Positions 50,722 to 59,980 are shown, counted from the stretch's first letter. The stretch is 64,000 nucleotides of DNA from Natronomonas gomsonensis (GCF_024300825.1 NZ_CP101323.1:1240001-1304000), one strand, 5' to 3'. The notes: generated from the sequence alone by a model not told the origin. A program made the numbers and translations.

Positions 50722-51483
50722 ATGCACCGACGGAGTTTCCTCGCCTCGACCGGGGCGGCGGCGGCCGCATTCGCCGGTTGTCTCGGCGGCGACGGCGAAA
50801 GCGACGACGGGTCGGGAAACGACGGCTACCCACCCGCCTCTGAGGACACCCCCGAACCAATGGGCGTCGACACGGACGGCTTCCAGCGCATCGACGTCGA
50901 AGGAACCGCGGTTCCGCTGGCCCCCATCGAGGTGACCTACAACTGGTACCGGCGACGGGAGGCGCGCTTTGCTGACGCCCGCGGCGAGGGCCAATACGAA
51001 CGCGCCCACATCGAAGGCGCCGCCTGGAGTCCCGCACCGGAGGGCCGAACGAACGACCCCGTCAAGTCGTGGCCACGCGAGGACCGCATCGTCTGTTACT
51101 GTGGCTGTCCACACCACCTCTCGTCGCTCCGAGCGGCCACCCTCATCGAAGCCGGCTACGAGAACGTGTACGTCATCGACGAGGGGTTCTTCGAGTGGTT
51201 GGAGCGGGAGTACCCGGCGGTCGGGTCGGAGATACAGAACAACGTTGCGTCCTACACCATCGCCGGACGAACCGACCCCGCCCACGCCGAGGCCACCGTC
51301 TACGCCGCCCACGAACCCACGGACCAACGGGAGGCCGCCTTCGTCGACGACGACGGCGGCTACGAGATGACGCTGCACTTCGGCGGACTCACCGAAGACA
51401 GCGAAATCCGGCTGGAAACCCCGGCGTACGAACTCCTCGCGCCGCTGTCGGAGCTCACCGCCGGCGTAATAACGGGACCGTAA
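50722..51483 (+). CDS. Tat-exported rhodanese-like lipoprotein
   Basis: The ATG at 50722 gives 253 aa with a compact Tat signal (HRRSFLASTGAAAAAFAG) and lipobox FAGC. The mature protein has an acidic linker and then a rhodanese-like domain: 'YNWYRRREARFADARGEGQY' and the active-site loop VCYCGCPHHLSSLRA. A C-terminal beta-rich region of about 70 residues follows. The loop has two Cys; the first or second may carry persulfide. A cell-surface sulfur transferase or binding role is inferred. It is convergent with hisF; the stop abuts the hisF stop. Confidence 0.82.
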   Translation: MHRRSFLASTGAAAAAFAGCLGGDGESDDGSGNDGYPPASEDTPEPMGVDTDGFQRIDVEGTAVPLAPIEVTYNWYRRREARFADARGEGQYERAHIEGAAWSPAPEGRTNDPVKSWPREDRIVCYCGCPHHLSSLRAATLIEAGYENVYVIDEGFFEWLEREYPAVGSEIQNNVASYTIAGRTDPAHAEATVYAAHEPTDQREAAFVDDDGGYEMTLHFGGLTEDSEIRLETPAYELLAPLSELTAGVITGP

Positions 51484-52299
51484 TCAGATTCGCATCGGGA
51501 TGCCCTGCTCGTCGAGGTATCGCTTGACCTCGTCGACGGAGTACTCCTCGAAGTGGAAGATAGAGGCCGCAAGCGCCGCGTCGGCGTTGGCTTCGGTGAA
51601 CACTTCCTCCATGTGGGCGGGCGAACCACACCCCGAGGAGGCGATGACCGGCGTCGAGACGTTGTCACAGACCGCCTTCGTCAGCGGGATGTCGTAGCCG
51701 TCCTTCGTGCCGTCGGCGTCGATGGAGTTGACGAACAACTCGCCGGCACCGCGGTCGGCCGCCTCCCGCGCCCACTCCACCACGTCGATGTCGGTCCCCT
51801 CGCGGCCCCCCTTGACGGTACATTCGAACCAGCAGGACTCGCCGTCGACCTCAGCGTAGTACTCGCCGGCCTCGTCGTAGCGCCGCCGGGCGTCGACCGA
51901 GATGACGATACACTGACTGCCGAAGGCTTCGGCGCCCTCGCCGACCAACTCGGGACGCTCTAAGGCGCCGGTGTTGATGGATACCTTGTCGGCGCCGGCC
52001 CGCAGCGTCTCCTTGATGTCGTCTTTCGTCCGGATGCCGCCGCCGACGGTCAGCGGGATGAAACACTCATCGGCGACCGCCGAGACGGTTTCGAGCATCG
52101 TCTCTCGACCCTCAGCCGACGCCGTGATGTCGAGGAAGACGAACTCGTCGGCGCCGGCCTCGTTGTACTTCTTTGCGAGTTCGACGGGGTCACCGGTGTA
52201 CTCGAGGTCCTCGAAGTTGACGCCGGTGTAGACGGCTGCGTTGCCGTCGTCGTCCAAATCCACGTCGATACAGGGGATAATCCGCTTCGTGAGCGTCAT
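51484..52299 (-). CDS. hisF: Imidazole glycerol phosphate synthase subunit HisF
   Basis: The ATG at 52299 gives 271 aa, the normal size; the frame is open much further upstream but that part is not HisF-like. The catalytic Asp pair is visible: IPCIDVD near residue 10 and FLDITAS near 70-76, then the phosphate-binding GGGIRTKDD and '[12 protein letters not shown]'. HisF is the cyclase of histidine synthesis, using ammonia from HisH. hisH is not in the window. Confidence 0.95.
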   Translation of the reverse strand: MTLTKRIIPCIDVDLDDDGNAAVYTGVNFEDLEYTGDPVELAKKYNEAGADEFVFLDITASAEGRETMLETVSAVADECFIPLTVGGGIRTKDDIKETLRAGADKVSINTGALERPELVGEGAEAFGSQCIVISVDARRRYDEAGEYYAEVDGESCWFECTVKGGREGTDIDVVEWAREAADRGAGELFVNSIDADGTKDGYDIPLTKAVCDNVSTPVIASSGCGSPAHMEEVFTEANADAALAASIFHFEEYSVDEVKRYLDEQGIPMRI

Positions 52300-52373
52300 C
52301 TGATAGGCGTTTGTACGACGCCCGTTCCTAAAAGGAGTCGGGAACTGATGCCGCCAGTTCGACCATCGAACCC

Positions 52374-52979
52374 TCAGTCGGCGGCGGTGTCGGGGTCCGC
52401 GTCGCTGAACATCGTTCCGACGTCTACGTCCTCGGTTTCGGATGCGGGTGGGTCGTACAGTTCGTGGGCGGTAAATCCGAGCGGCCCGGCCAACACGACG
52501 TACGGCACCTGTCGAATCAACTGATTGTGGGCCGTCACCGACTCGTTGTACACCTCCCGTCGGTCCGCGATTTGCTCTTCGATGCGGGCGATTTCGTCCT
52601 GAAGCGACTGGAGGTTCTGGACGGCCTGCGGTTCGGGGTGGTCCTCGGCCCGGACGTTCAGCCGGCCGAGCGCCCCTCTGATGGCTTCTCCGGCCGCGGC
52701 CTCCTCCTCTGGCGTCTCGGCCCGCTGGGCCTGTTCGCGGGCTTCGACGATGTCCGACAGCAACTCCTCCTCGAAGTCCATCGCCCGCTTGGCCGTGTCG
52801 ACGAGTTTTTCGAGAGCGTCCTGTCGCTGTTTGAGCAACACGTCGATGTCCGCCCACGCGTTCTTGACCCGTTCGTCTACCCGAACGAGTCGGTTGTACA
52901 GCGAGACGACGTACGCCCCGACGACGACGACGGCAAGGATGACCACCACCGCACCGACGATAGTGAGGATATTTACCAT
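52374..52979 (-). CDS. LemA family protein
   Basis: With the ATG at 52979 this is 201 aa. One N-terminal membrane segment ('ILTIVGAVVVILAVVVVGAY') is followed by the LemA signature ('YNRLVRVDERVKNAWADIDV' then LLKQRQDALEKLVDT) and a long helical domain ending near 160 ('YNESVTAHNQLIRQVPYVVL'). LemA proteins are membrane-tethered helical bundles of unclear role. It lies 43 bp upstream of nothing on the same strand but next to the GIDE-like gene (53038-54285), which reads toward it, so the two form one transcription unit. Confidence 0.9.
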   Translation of the reverse strand: MVNILTIVGAVVVILAVVVVGAYVVSLYNRLVRVDERVKNAWADIDVLLKQRQDALEKLVDTAKRAMDFEEELLSDIVEAREQAQRAETPEEEAAAGEAIRGALGRLNVRAEDHPEPQAVQNLQSLQDEIARIEEQIADRREVYNESVTAHNQLIRQVPYVVLAGPLGFTAHELYDPPASETEDVDVGTMFSDADPDTAAD

Positions 52980-53037
52980 ACTGTCTGGATGCAACGACCG
53001 GCGTTAAGAAACTTACCCGACTCCGGGCGGCGGTCGG

Positions 53038-54285
53038 CTACAGAACCGGCAGTTCGAGGCCGACCAACGGACCGAACGTGCCAAGCAGCAATCCAACCGC
53101 GACGACGATGGCGACGACGGCGGCCGGAACGCGCCACAGCGCCCACCGCCGTTCGGAGATGAGTTCCGACTGCGGTTCGTCGGCAATCATGAACAGCGGT
53201 TCCTGTGTCGCGTCCCCCTCGGGCACCTTCCGGATGACGAGGTTTTCGGCGTTCGAGGTTCCACCGTCGGCCTCGGCTCTGGGCTGGACCGTCCCGAAGA
53301 CGAACACGTCCTCGCCCGGCTTGATGAGGTTCTGTCGGTACTTCCGGTCGCCCTCGGAGGCCCCACCCCCACTCGATGATTCGGAAACCCGACCGACACC
53401 GCTCGTGGTGTCGATGAACGACGCTATCGGCCCGGGTGGCGTTTCATCGGCGTCGACCCGTATCGTCGTCTCGCCGTCCGGGTCGATTTCGTAGCGGGCG
53501 TCGCCGTGCGGTTCGACCAGCACCGACCCCGTGCCGTCGTCTACGTAGAAGGGGACGCCGTCCAGTCCCGAGGCGACGTGGTTCCACGACCCGCCGTCGT
53601 CGTCATCGTCGTCGTACTCTAAGACCTCCCACGTGCAGACGATACACTCCTCGTCGGAAAACGGTGCCGTCGCCGCCTCAGAAGGGCCCGGGCGGGCGAT
53701 ACCTGTGACCTCGGAAGGGCCCATCGACAGCGATTCTGCCTGTTCGGTCGGCGTATCCGCCATCAGTTCCCGCTGTTTGCGCCGCCTGAACCCCTTCCTG
53801 ATGAGGAAGACGCCGGAGACGAGCAACGCCAACGCGTAACCGACCGTAATGAGCCAGCCATCCGGCCAGCCGTCGTTTCGGATGTACGCCTCACTGGCGT
53901 CGTGGGGATTGTACTGGGCCTCGACCGACTGCCCGGCCTGATAGTCTCCGGCGACGGACTGGGCCCACGAGCGGGAGTCGCTCCACCGGCGGAACGACCC
54001 CGGGAAGACATTGTCGTGGGCGTACCGCTTTCCCTCGGCCGTGTAGCTGTACTCGACGACGGGCCGGTACTCGTAGTCGTCGGGGCCGTCGTCGTTCTCG
54101 ATGACTCGGCGGTCGACGCCCGTCGATTCGACGGTAGCGTCGGTCGGTTGGTTCTCCTGTATCGCCAGGTTGTGCTGGAGGACGTGGGTCCCGCCCGCCG
54201 CGCCGGCGATGAGGCCGACGACCAGCAGCACGACGACGAACCCCAAATCCTTCTCTGCCCAGAGCCCGTCCGTTGACCCCCGCAT
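53038..54285 (-). CDS. Membrane protein with a DUF3592-like external loop and a GIDE/E3-ligase-like domain
   Basis: The ATG at 54285 gives 415 aa; 129 further upstream codons are open but not coding in style. Membrane segments are near residues 14-36 and 135-155. Between them lies an external loop like DUF3592 ('YEYRPVVEYSYTAEGKRYAH'). After the second segment comes a cytosolic domain with 'DEECIVCTWEVLEY' and 'FYVDDGTGSVLVEPHGD', resembling the GIDE (E3-ligase membrane-associated) domain, and a final membrane segment near 390-410. There is no RING finger. GIDE-type proteins often neighbour LemA in prokaryotes, as here. The molecular job is unknown. Confidence 0.8.
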   Translation of the reverse strand: MRGSTDGLWAEKDLGFVVVLLVVGLIAGAAGGTHVLQHNLAIQENQPTDATVESTGVDRRVIENDDGPDDYEYRPVVEYSYTAEGKRYAHDNVFPGSFRRWSDSRSWAQSVAGDYQAGQSVEAQYNPHDASEAYIRNDGWPDGWLITVGYALALLVSGVFLIRKGFRRRKQRELMADTPTEQAESLSMGPSEVTGIARPGPSEAATAPFSDEECIVCTWEVLEYDDDDDDGGSWNHVASGLDGVPFYVDDGTGSVLVEPHGDARYEIDPDGETTIRVDADETPPGPIASFIDTTSGVGRVSESSSGGGASEGDRKYRQNLIKPGEDVFVFGTVQPRAEADGGTSNAENLVIRKVPEGDATQEPLFMIADEPQSELISERRWALWRVPAAVVAIVVAVGLLLGTFGPLVGLELPVL

Positions 54286-54382
54286 ACCCACCTCAGGCAG
54301 GGGAGAGGCTATAAAGCCTCGCGTCGCTCGAACCCGCCGAGCGGTGGAAAGGCACAAACCGCCCGCCCGACAAGCGCCGGCA

Positions 54383-54967
54383 ATGACTACCGTACGGAAC
54401 ATCGCACAGGGGGTGCGCTCCTTTACGAGCAACGCCTTCCTCGTCGACGGCAAGCGGACCGTCCTCGTCGACGCCGGCAACGACTTCGACGCCGTCGAAC
54501 GAATCGAGGCCGCCGAGACGGGCCTCGATGCCCTCGTGTTAACCCACACCCACCCTGACCACGTCGGCAACGTCGGGGCCGTCGTCGACGCCTTTGACGT
54601 CGATGTGTGGGGGTTCGACCCCGACCACGAACTCGTCGACCACGCCATCGCCGACGGAGACACCGTGGCCATCGGCGACGACGACCATCTCGCGCTTCAC
54701 ACGCCGGGGCACAAGGACGACCATCTCTGTCTGTATTCACGGGAGGGGGGCATTCTGTTCGCCGGCGACCTCGTCTTCGCCAACGGCGGGTTCGGACGAA
54801 CCGACCTCAAGGAAGGCGACCGCGGGGCGCTCGTCGAGAGCATCGATTACCTGCTTGAGACCGTCGATGACGGCCTCGAAGCGATGTACGTCGGCCACGG
54901 GCCGGCCGTCGAAACCGACCCGCTGTACCACATCGAACTCGCCGCCCAATCCGCGCGGATGGGCTAA
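54383..54967 (+). CDS. Metallo-beta-lactamase-fold hydrolase
   Basis: The ATG at 54383 gives 194 aa. The MBL zinc motif THTHPDHVGN is present, with His in LHTPGHKDD, the Asp in LFAGDLVF and the last His in YVGHGPAV. It is a small glyoxalase-II/hydrolase-like member with unknown substrate. It overlaps the convergent P-loop ATPase gene by 4 bp. Confidence 0.88.
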   Translation: MTTVRNIAQGVRSFTSNAFLVDGKRTVLVDAGNDFDAVERIEAAETGLDALVLTHTHPDHVGNVGAVVDAFDVDVWGFDPDHELVDHAIADGDTVAIGDDDHLALHTPGHKDDHLCLYSREGGILFAGDLVFANGGFGRTDLKEGDRGALVESIDYLLETVDDGLEAMYVGHGPAVETDPLYHIELAAQSARMG

Positions 54968-55773
54968 ACCGCCGCCAGCAGTTCGTCGTAGGTATCGGCG
55001 TAAGCGTTGGCGACGATACCGGGGTCATCGCGCTCCCGTCCGGACAGCGCCGGCAGCGTCGTCGTCGACAGCGGGTCGAGCAACTCGACGACGTGTTCGA
55101 CGCGCTCTTCGAGGCGCCCCTCGTGGGCGCTGCCGCTTGCAACGTCGCAGGCCTTCGCGTAGCGCTCGCCGTCGAAGATTCGACAGCGACGCGGTTCGAC
55201 CACCGCGACGGCGTCGGGGACGAACTCCGAGAGTGGCCGAGCGATGTCGGCGTAGGATTCGACGATTGCAGAGTCGCGTTGGTCGATTTCCTCGCCCAGC
55301 GCTGTCAGCGCCGGGGCGTGGAGTTCGGCCATCAGGTCGTTGAGTTCCGGCAACGACTCGACGTGCGGGGCGTCTTCCAGCGGGAGGTGCCGTTTCGCCG
55401 CTGGCGGTATCTCGATGGTACCATTGACGACGTAGCGGTCCTCGTCGGATCGGGTGATGCGGTCGACGACGAACGCCCGACCCTCCCGTCCGAGCAGTCC
55501 CTTCCCGGAGCCGGGACGTGGAATCCACAGCCGATGGATGGGGTTGATTGCCTCGGGGTCGATATCGCCCGGCGAGGCTGCGGCGAGGCGTTTCGAGTCC
55601 TTGCCGTACAGTCGCCCGTCGGCGACGGCACGCCGATAGTCGTCGTGGTCGTACCAGTAGCCGTTGCCCGCTCGCGGTTTGAACCCGCGGGCGCCGGTGC
55701 GTTCGATGAGCCCCGTGGTGAACGTCGTCTTCCCAGCGTCGACCTCCGCGGCCCCGGCGACGAGCAGTTTCAT
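54964..55773 (-). CDS. Predicted P-loop ATPase, unknown role
   Basis: The ATG at 55773 gives 269 aa and places a P-loop at the very N-terminus (AGAAEVDAGKTTFTTGL), like dethiobiotin-synthetase or MinD/BioD-type nucleotide-binding proteins. Conserved basic 'FKPRAGNGYWYDHDDYRRAV' follows, and further 'FVVDRITRSD' and 'AVVEPRRCRIF' elements. No partner domain is seen. Its start overlaps the next upstream gene (55770-56033) by 4 bp, so they are coupled. Haloarchaea carry such ATPases widely; the substrate is unknown. Confidence 0.78.
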   Translation of the reverse strand: MKLLVAGAAEVDAGKTTFTTGLIERTGARGFKPRAGNGYWYDHDDYRRAVADGRLYGKDSKRLAAASPGDIDPEAINPIHRLWIPRPGSGKGLLGREGRAFVVDRITRSDEDRYVVNGTIEIPPAAKRHLPLEDAPHVESLPELNDLMAELHAPALTALGEEIDQRDSAIVESYADIARPLSEFVPDAVAVVEPRRCRIFDGERYAKACDVASGSAHEGRLEERVEHVVELLDPLSTTTLPALSGRERDDPGIVANAYADTYDELLAAV

Positions 55774-56033
55774 TTCAAGCCGTAGTGTCCCGGTTCCTCG
55801 TCGCTCTCCGGTTCGGCGAAGACGAACGACTCGCTGTGGTCCAACATCCACGGAATCGCCCAGTTGAGCAAGATGTCCTCGGTTCCGGGGTCGAGGTCAC
55901 GGTCCGGTTCGACACCCTGCAGCAGGCGGGCGATTTCGTAGACGGTGTAGAGCTGGTCGGGTTCCAGTACCTCCTCGGGGTCGTAGAACTCGAAGTCGCG
56001 GATGTCGTCGAACTCCTCGCGCGGTCGTGGCAT
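55770..56033 (-). CDS. Small acidic protein of unknown function
   Basis: An 87-residue soluble protein, about a third Asp/Glu, without membrane segments. The core 'LYTVYEIARLLQGVEPDRDL' looks like two helices, and the end is 'EPESDEEPGHYGLK'. It probably belongs to a family restricted to haloarchaea, but I cannot name it with confidence. Coupled (4-bp overlap) to the P-loop ATPase gene, hinting at a shared function. Confidence 0.7.
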   Translation of the reverse strand: MPRPREEFDDIRDFEFYDPEEVLEPDQLYTVYEIARLLQGVEPDRDLDPGTEDILLNWAIPWMLDHSESFVFAEPESDEEPGHYGLK

Positions 56034-56125
56034 GGGTGCCGGTAGGTCATCACCCCTTTTATGCGTTGGTTACCGGCGCCGAGGGCACCCAAAATAGGTT
56101 TGTCCGTGGCGGAACACTGCAGCAT

Positions 56126-57040
56126 ATGACCCCATCGTCGTCAGCGGAAGCCCGCCGTATCAGCGAGGAAGTGTCGTACATCCCCTTCGGGATTCGCGGG
56201 CTCGATGGGACACTTCGCGGCATTCCGACGGGAAGTTCAGTGTTACTCGCCGGCGCGCCCGACGCAGGTGGCGACCCTTTCACCTACACGAGTCTCGCGC
56301 GATTGATGGCCGCGAAACACGCCCCCGAACAGGTCCCCAGTCAACTGAGCGACCGTGCCGAACACATCCCCGAATCGGTGACGTACCTGACCCTCTCACA
56401 CGACCGCGAACACGTTTACAGCGCGATGGACGCCGTTCTCTCGGACGACCAGTTCGACGTACTCGCCGACCACACCACGGTTGCGGACTTCTCACAGCGA
56501 TTCATGGACCTGTTGCCGGTACCCGAGGCCCTGTTCGACGCCAGACGGCGCGACGATGCTATCGAGCAATCCGAGGGGAAACACCACGAGATGGATACGG
56601 AGTCGGAACCCCAACCGGAGACGTTTCAGGGGTTCCTCGACGATATCAGTGACCGACTCGCGGAGGCCTCCGATAGCCTCATCGTCGTCGATTCGCTCTC
56701 CGATATCGAGCGGGCCACGGAGTTCGGACTCCCAACGGGTCACGAACTCGCCTTCCTGCTGGGGTTGCGTGAGGCGGTCGTCAACTGGGGAACCGTCGCC
56801 TACGTCAAGTTAGACCGGCGAGCGGGGTCGGTCCGAGAGGACACGACCATCAACGGACTGTTGCACGGGTCTGTGTACTTCTACTCCAACGACGAGGGGT
56901 ACACGACCTACCGGACGGTTCGAGTCGGCTCTTTCGGCGGCGCCCTCGACACCGAACGACAGGAGGTGTTCGACTCCATCATCGACGACGGCGGCTTCCG
57001 GGCGAAGGCGACGAAGAAGGTCGGACGGAAACACTGGTAG
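56126..57040 (+). CDS. KaiC/RecA-superfamily ATPase-like protein with a degenerate Walker A
   Basis: The ATG at 56126 gives 304 aa. The layout follows haloarchaeal KaiC-like signal-transduction ATPases: 'SYIPFGIRGLDGTLRGIPTG', a beta strand SVLLAG, then APDAGGDPF where Walker A should read GxxxxGK(S/T). The Lys and Ser/Thr are Gly49 and Asp50. The Walker-B-like DSLIVVDSLSD is kept. ATP binding is therefore doubtful; it may be a regulatory pseudoenzyme. It is convergent with the superoxide dismutase gene. Confidence 0.8.
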   Translation: MTPSSSAEARRISEEVSYIPFGIRGLDGTLRGIPTGSSVLLAGAPDAGGDPFTYTSLARLMAAKHAPEQVPSQLSDRAEHIPESVTYLTLSHDREHVYSAMDAVLSDDQFDVLADHTTVADFSQRFMDLLPVPEALFDARRRDDAIEQSEGKHHEMDTESEPQPETFQGFLDDISDRLAEASDSLIVVDSLSDIERATEFGLPTGHELAFLLGLREAVVNWGTVAYVKLDRRAGSVREDTTINGLLHGSVYFYSNDEGYTTYRTVRVGSFGGALDTERQEVFDSIIDDGGFRAKATKKVGRKHW

Positions 57041-57092
57041 CTGTCGCTACGGACGGTGCCGCTCGAAAAATATCGGTGATGTGACTACGGTT

Positions 57093-57698
57093 CTACTGCT
57101 GGACGGCGTTTTCGTACTGCTCTGCGACGTTGTCCCAGTCGACGACGTCGAAGAAGGCGTCGATGAAGCTTCCGCGGTCCGGACCGTAGTCGTAGTAGTA
57201 GGAGTGCTCCCAGACGTCGAGCGCGAGGATGGGGTGGCTGCCCCACAGGGCACCCTGGTCGTGCTTGTCGACGACGAGGTTGCGCAGTTGGTCGGCAACC
57301 GGGTCGTAGACGAGCAGCGCCCAGCCGCCTGCGGCGCCCGCAGCAGCCTTGAACTCGCCCTTCCAGCCCTCGTAGGAGCCGAAGTCCTCCTCGATGCGGT
57401 CGGCGAGGTCGCCCGAGGGCTCCCCACCGCCGTTGGGGTCCATGTTCTCCCAGAACAGCGTGTGGAGATAGTGACCGCTACCGTTGTGGGTGACGTTGCG
57501 GATGGCGCTGCCGGACGAGCCGAAGTCGCCGGCTTCGCGGTTCTCCGCGAGCGTCTCCTCGGCCGACTCGAGACCGTTCACGTAGCCCTGATGGTGGGTG
57601 TCGTGATGCCACGTCAGGACCTGCTCGGAGATGGACGGTTCGAGTGCGTCGTAGTCGTACGGGAGCGGCGGCAGTTCGGGATTGGAATGTTCGGGCAT
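57093..57698 (-). CDS. sod: Superoxide dismutase (Fe/Mn type)
   Basis: A 201-residue Fe/Mn SOD. Metal ligands are visible in the family positions: His in the N-terminal helix ('LTWHHDTHHQGYVNGLE'), His in GSGHYLHTLFWENM, and Asp and His in LALDVWEHSYYYDYG. It converts superoxide to peroxide and oxygen. It is unusual here for a clear Shine-Dalgarno sequence (GGAGGT, 8 bases before the ATG), whereas most neighbours look leaderless. A TATA-like region lies about 40 bp upstream. Confidence 0.95.
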   Translation of the reverse strand: MPEHSNPELPPLPYDYDALEPSISEQVLTWHHDTHHQGYVNGLESAEETLAENREAGDFGSSGSAIRNVTHNGSGHYLHTLFWENMDPNGGGEPSGDLADRIEEDFGSYEGWKGEFKAAAGAAGGWALLVYDPVADQLRNLVVDKHDQGALWGSHPILALDVWEHSYYYDYGPDRGSFIDAFFDVVDWDNVAEQYENAVQQ

Positions 57699-57706
57699 TT
57701 ATATCG

Positions 57707-57712
57707 ACCTCC
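57707..57712 (-). promoter_or_regulatory. Shine-Dalgarno sequence of sod
   Basis: GGAGGT on the minus strand, 8 bases before the ATG at 57698: a near-perfect anti-16S match, rare among the genes of this window. The sod mRNA therefore carries a leader; A/T-rich gttttaaca near 57738-57747 is the likely TATA box. Confidence 0.6.
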
Positions 57713-57905
57713 AAATGTACCAGTCGTCTGGATAGCTGTTAAAACTTCGTGGAGTGGTGGTATCACACCACACGAGAGAGACCGCTTGATAGCGCCGGGG
57801 TGGCGTTTCTCGTCAGGGGGTCGTCGCGTACCGCAAACTCGGAGGACCCATCGGAGAAAGTGATTTAACTACAGGGATTAAGTAAGACAGTTGAAAACTA
57901 GTTGT

Positions 57906-59786
57906 ATGGCCGAGGATTCTCGAGGGGATAACCACAGCCCGGGGGACAGGGCAGGTGGAGTACCACCCAATGACGACCCCGGGACGAGCATCGATTCGAC
58001 TGCGTACGAAACCATCTTCAACGCAGTCGAAGATGCCGTCTTCATTTTCGACGTTACCCACGACGATGCCGAGGTGACCTTCAGGTTCCGAGCGAACAAC
58101 CAGGCCCACGAATCGATTACCGGGATGACGACCGAGGACTACCGCGGCCAAACGCCACAGGACCTTTTCGACGACGAACAGGCTGCGGACGTTCTCGACG
58201 AGTATCGCACCTGTGTCGAGCGGAAAGAGACGATAGAATACGAGGAGACACTGGAACATCCCTCCGGAACCATCGAGTGGCAAACGAAACTGACACCCAT
58301 CACCGAGGACGGGACAGTCACTCGAATCGTCGGTATCGCCCGCGATATCACGGACCGAAAGGAACGGGAGCGTGAACTCGAACGGTATCGAGACGTCCTC
58401 GGCAAGGCACAAACCATCGCAAACATCGGTGCGTGGGAGGCCGACCTGCGTCGGGAGGAATCCTGGACGACCGAGCAGATAAACGAAATCTACGGGTTAC
58501 CCCCCGACGAGGAAATCGGCATCGGCGAGGGTATCGACTACTTCCACCCTGACGACCGTCCAATCATCGAAGAGGCGTTCGAGCGGGCTGTTGAAACGGG
58601 AGAGCCGTACGACCTCGAACTTCGTGTCGAGGGTGAGGACGGAGAACGGCGATGGGTTCGCGCTCAGGCCGACCCCTATCTCGAGGATGGCGAGGCGGTT
58701 CGCATTCGAGGGACGTTCCAGGACATCACCGAACGAAAAGAGCGAGAGCGGGAACTGGAACGAAGCCGGAGGCGGTTGCAGGCCCTCTTCGAACAAGCCC
58801 CGGACGCGATTTTCATTCACAACGAGAGAGGAGAGATTCTGGACGTGAATACACAGGCCGTAGAGTCACTGGGATACGATTATGAGAAGTTGTGTTCGAT
58901 GGAGGTCACCGATATCGAAGTTACCCACAGGGAGGAACTGGACGAAACCTGGCAGGGGATGGATACGGGCGAAATGGTGAAAAAAGAGGGAATGCAGCGG
59001 CGAAAGGACGAATCGACGTTCCCGGTGGACGTGTGGGTAACGAAGTTAGAACTCCCCGAGGGAATCCGGTATCTTGCACTTGCCAGGGACACGAGTGAGC
59101 GAAAGCAATACGAACAGCAACTCAAAGAGCAGCGGGATAACCTGCAACTGCTGAACGAGGTCGTCCGGCACGACATTCGGAACGACCTCACCGTCGTCAA
59201 GGGGTACGCGGAGTTGCTCGCCGATCACGTCGACGAGGATGCTGAAACGGAGCTTACGACCGTTCAACAGAAGGCCGAAGAAGCAATCGAGTTGACGAAA
59301 ACGGCCCGGGATTTGGCGAACGTGATGCTCCAATCCGAAGCCGAAAAACAGCAGATGTCCCTCAGTCACGCGCTCGAAAATCAGGTCGAAGAGACCCGAA
59401 CTGGCGATTCTGTGTCGATTGTAACTATCGATGGGTCGATTCCGGACGTTTCCGTTAGAGCGGACAACATGCTCGACGCGGTTTTTCGAAATCTGCTACA
59501 GAACGCGATTCAGCACAACGATAAAGACGTTCCGAGGGTGGCCGTGACCGCCGAAGAGACCGATACGTCGGTACGGGTTCGGATTGCGGACAACGGGCCG
59601 GGAGTCCCCGATTCACGGAAAGACGAAATCTTCGCCCGGGGCGAGAAGGGGCTCGAAAGCGCCGGGAGCGGCCTCGGCCTGTATCTCGTCAAGACGCTCG
59701 TCGACCGATACGGTGGCGACGTGTGGGTCGAAGACGCCGAACCCGAAGGCGCCGTGTTCGTCGTTGAGTTGCCGATTGCTGACTGA
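57906..59786 (+). CDS. Cytosolic sensor histidine kinase with three PAS domains
   Basis: With the ATG at 57906 the protein is 626 aa. Three PAS domains run at about 35-165 ('FNAVEDAVFIFDVTHDDAEV'), 165-285 ('TIANIGAWEADLRREESWTT') and 292-410 ('LFEQAPDAIFIHNERGEILD'). They are followed by a kinase core with the phospho-His in VVRHDIRNDLT, N-box LLQNAIQHN, ADNGPGVP and SGLGLYL. No membrane segment is present. Its target regulator is unknown. The stop is followed by a pyrimidine-rich non-coding stretch before the photolyase gene. Confidence 0.9.
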   Translation: MAEDSRGDNHSPGDRAGGVPPNDDPGTSIDSTAYETIFNAVEDAVFIFDVTHDDAEVTFRFRANNQAHESITGMTTEDYRGQTPQDLFDDEQAADVLDEYRTCVERKETIEYEETLEHPSGTIEWQTKLTPITEDGTVTRIVGIARDITDRKERERELERYRDVLGKAQTIANIGAWEADLRREESWTTEQINEIYGLPPDEEIGIGEGIDYFHPDDRPIIEEAFERAVETGEPYDLELRVEGEDGERRWVRAQADPYLEDGEAVRIRGTFQDITERKERERELERSRRRLQALFEQAPDAIFIHNERGEILDVNTQAVESLGYDYEKLCSMEVTDIEVTHREELDETWQGMDTGEMVKKEGMQRRKDESTFPVDVWVTKLELPEGIRYLALARDTSERKQYEQQLKEQRDNLQLLNEVVRHDIRNDLTVVKGYAELLADHVDEDAETELTTVQQKAEEAIELTKTARDLANVMLQSEAEKQQMSLSHALENQVEETRTGDSVSIVTIDGSIPDVSVRADNMLDAVFRNLLQNAIQHNDKDVPRVAVTAEETDTSVRVRIADNGPGVPDSRKDEIFARGEKGLESAGSGLGLYLVKTLVDRYGGDVWVEDAEPEGAVFVVELPIAD

Positions 59787-59980
59787 GGACGGTCCGTGTC
59801 GGAACGGCCGTCAGTCCGACCGTTCACTGCTCACTCCTCTTCCCCTGCTCGCGTGTCGTCGCTTCGCTCCTCCCGCTCGTCTTTTCGGATGACTCGTTCG
59901 ACGTTCTCACTCCTCCTCGCCACGCTCCGGGGTTCGTCCGACGTACTCACCGCTCCGCCTCGAGGACTCCTTCGCGATGC
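59787..59980. other. Pyrimidine-biased intergenic stretch
   Basis: The 194 bp between the kinase and photolyase stops are rich in C/T on the plus strand and in 'cgcttcgctcctcc'-like short repeats. No gene or clear hairpin is seen; it may serve as a bidirectional terminator zone. Confidence 0.3.

Noticed and set aside
51484-52857. Extended HisF with a 186-residue N-terminal addition
   Set aside because: The upstream part of the frame is Arg/Gly-rich non-coding style and overlaps the LemA gene; HisF starts properly at 52299.
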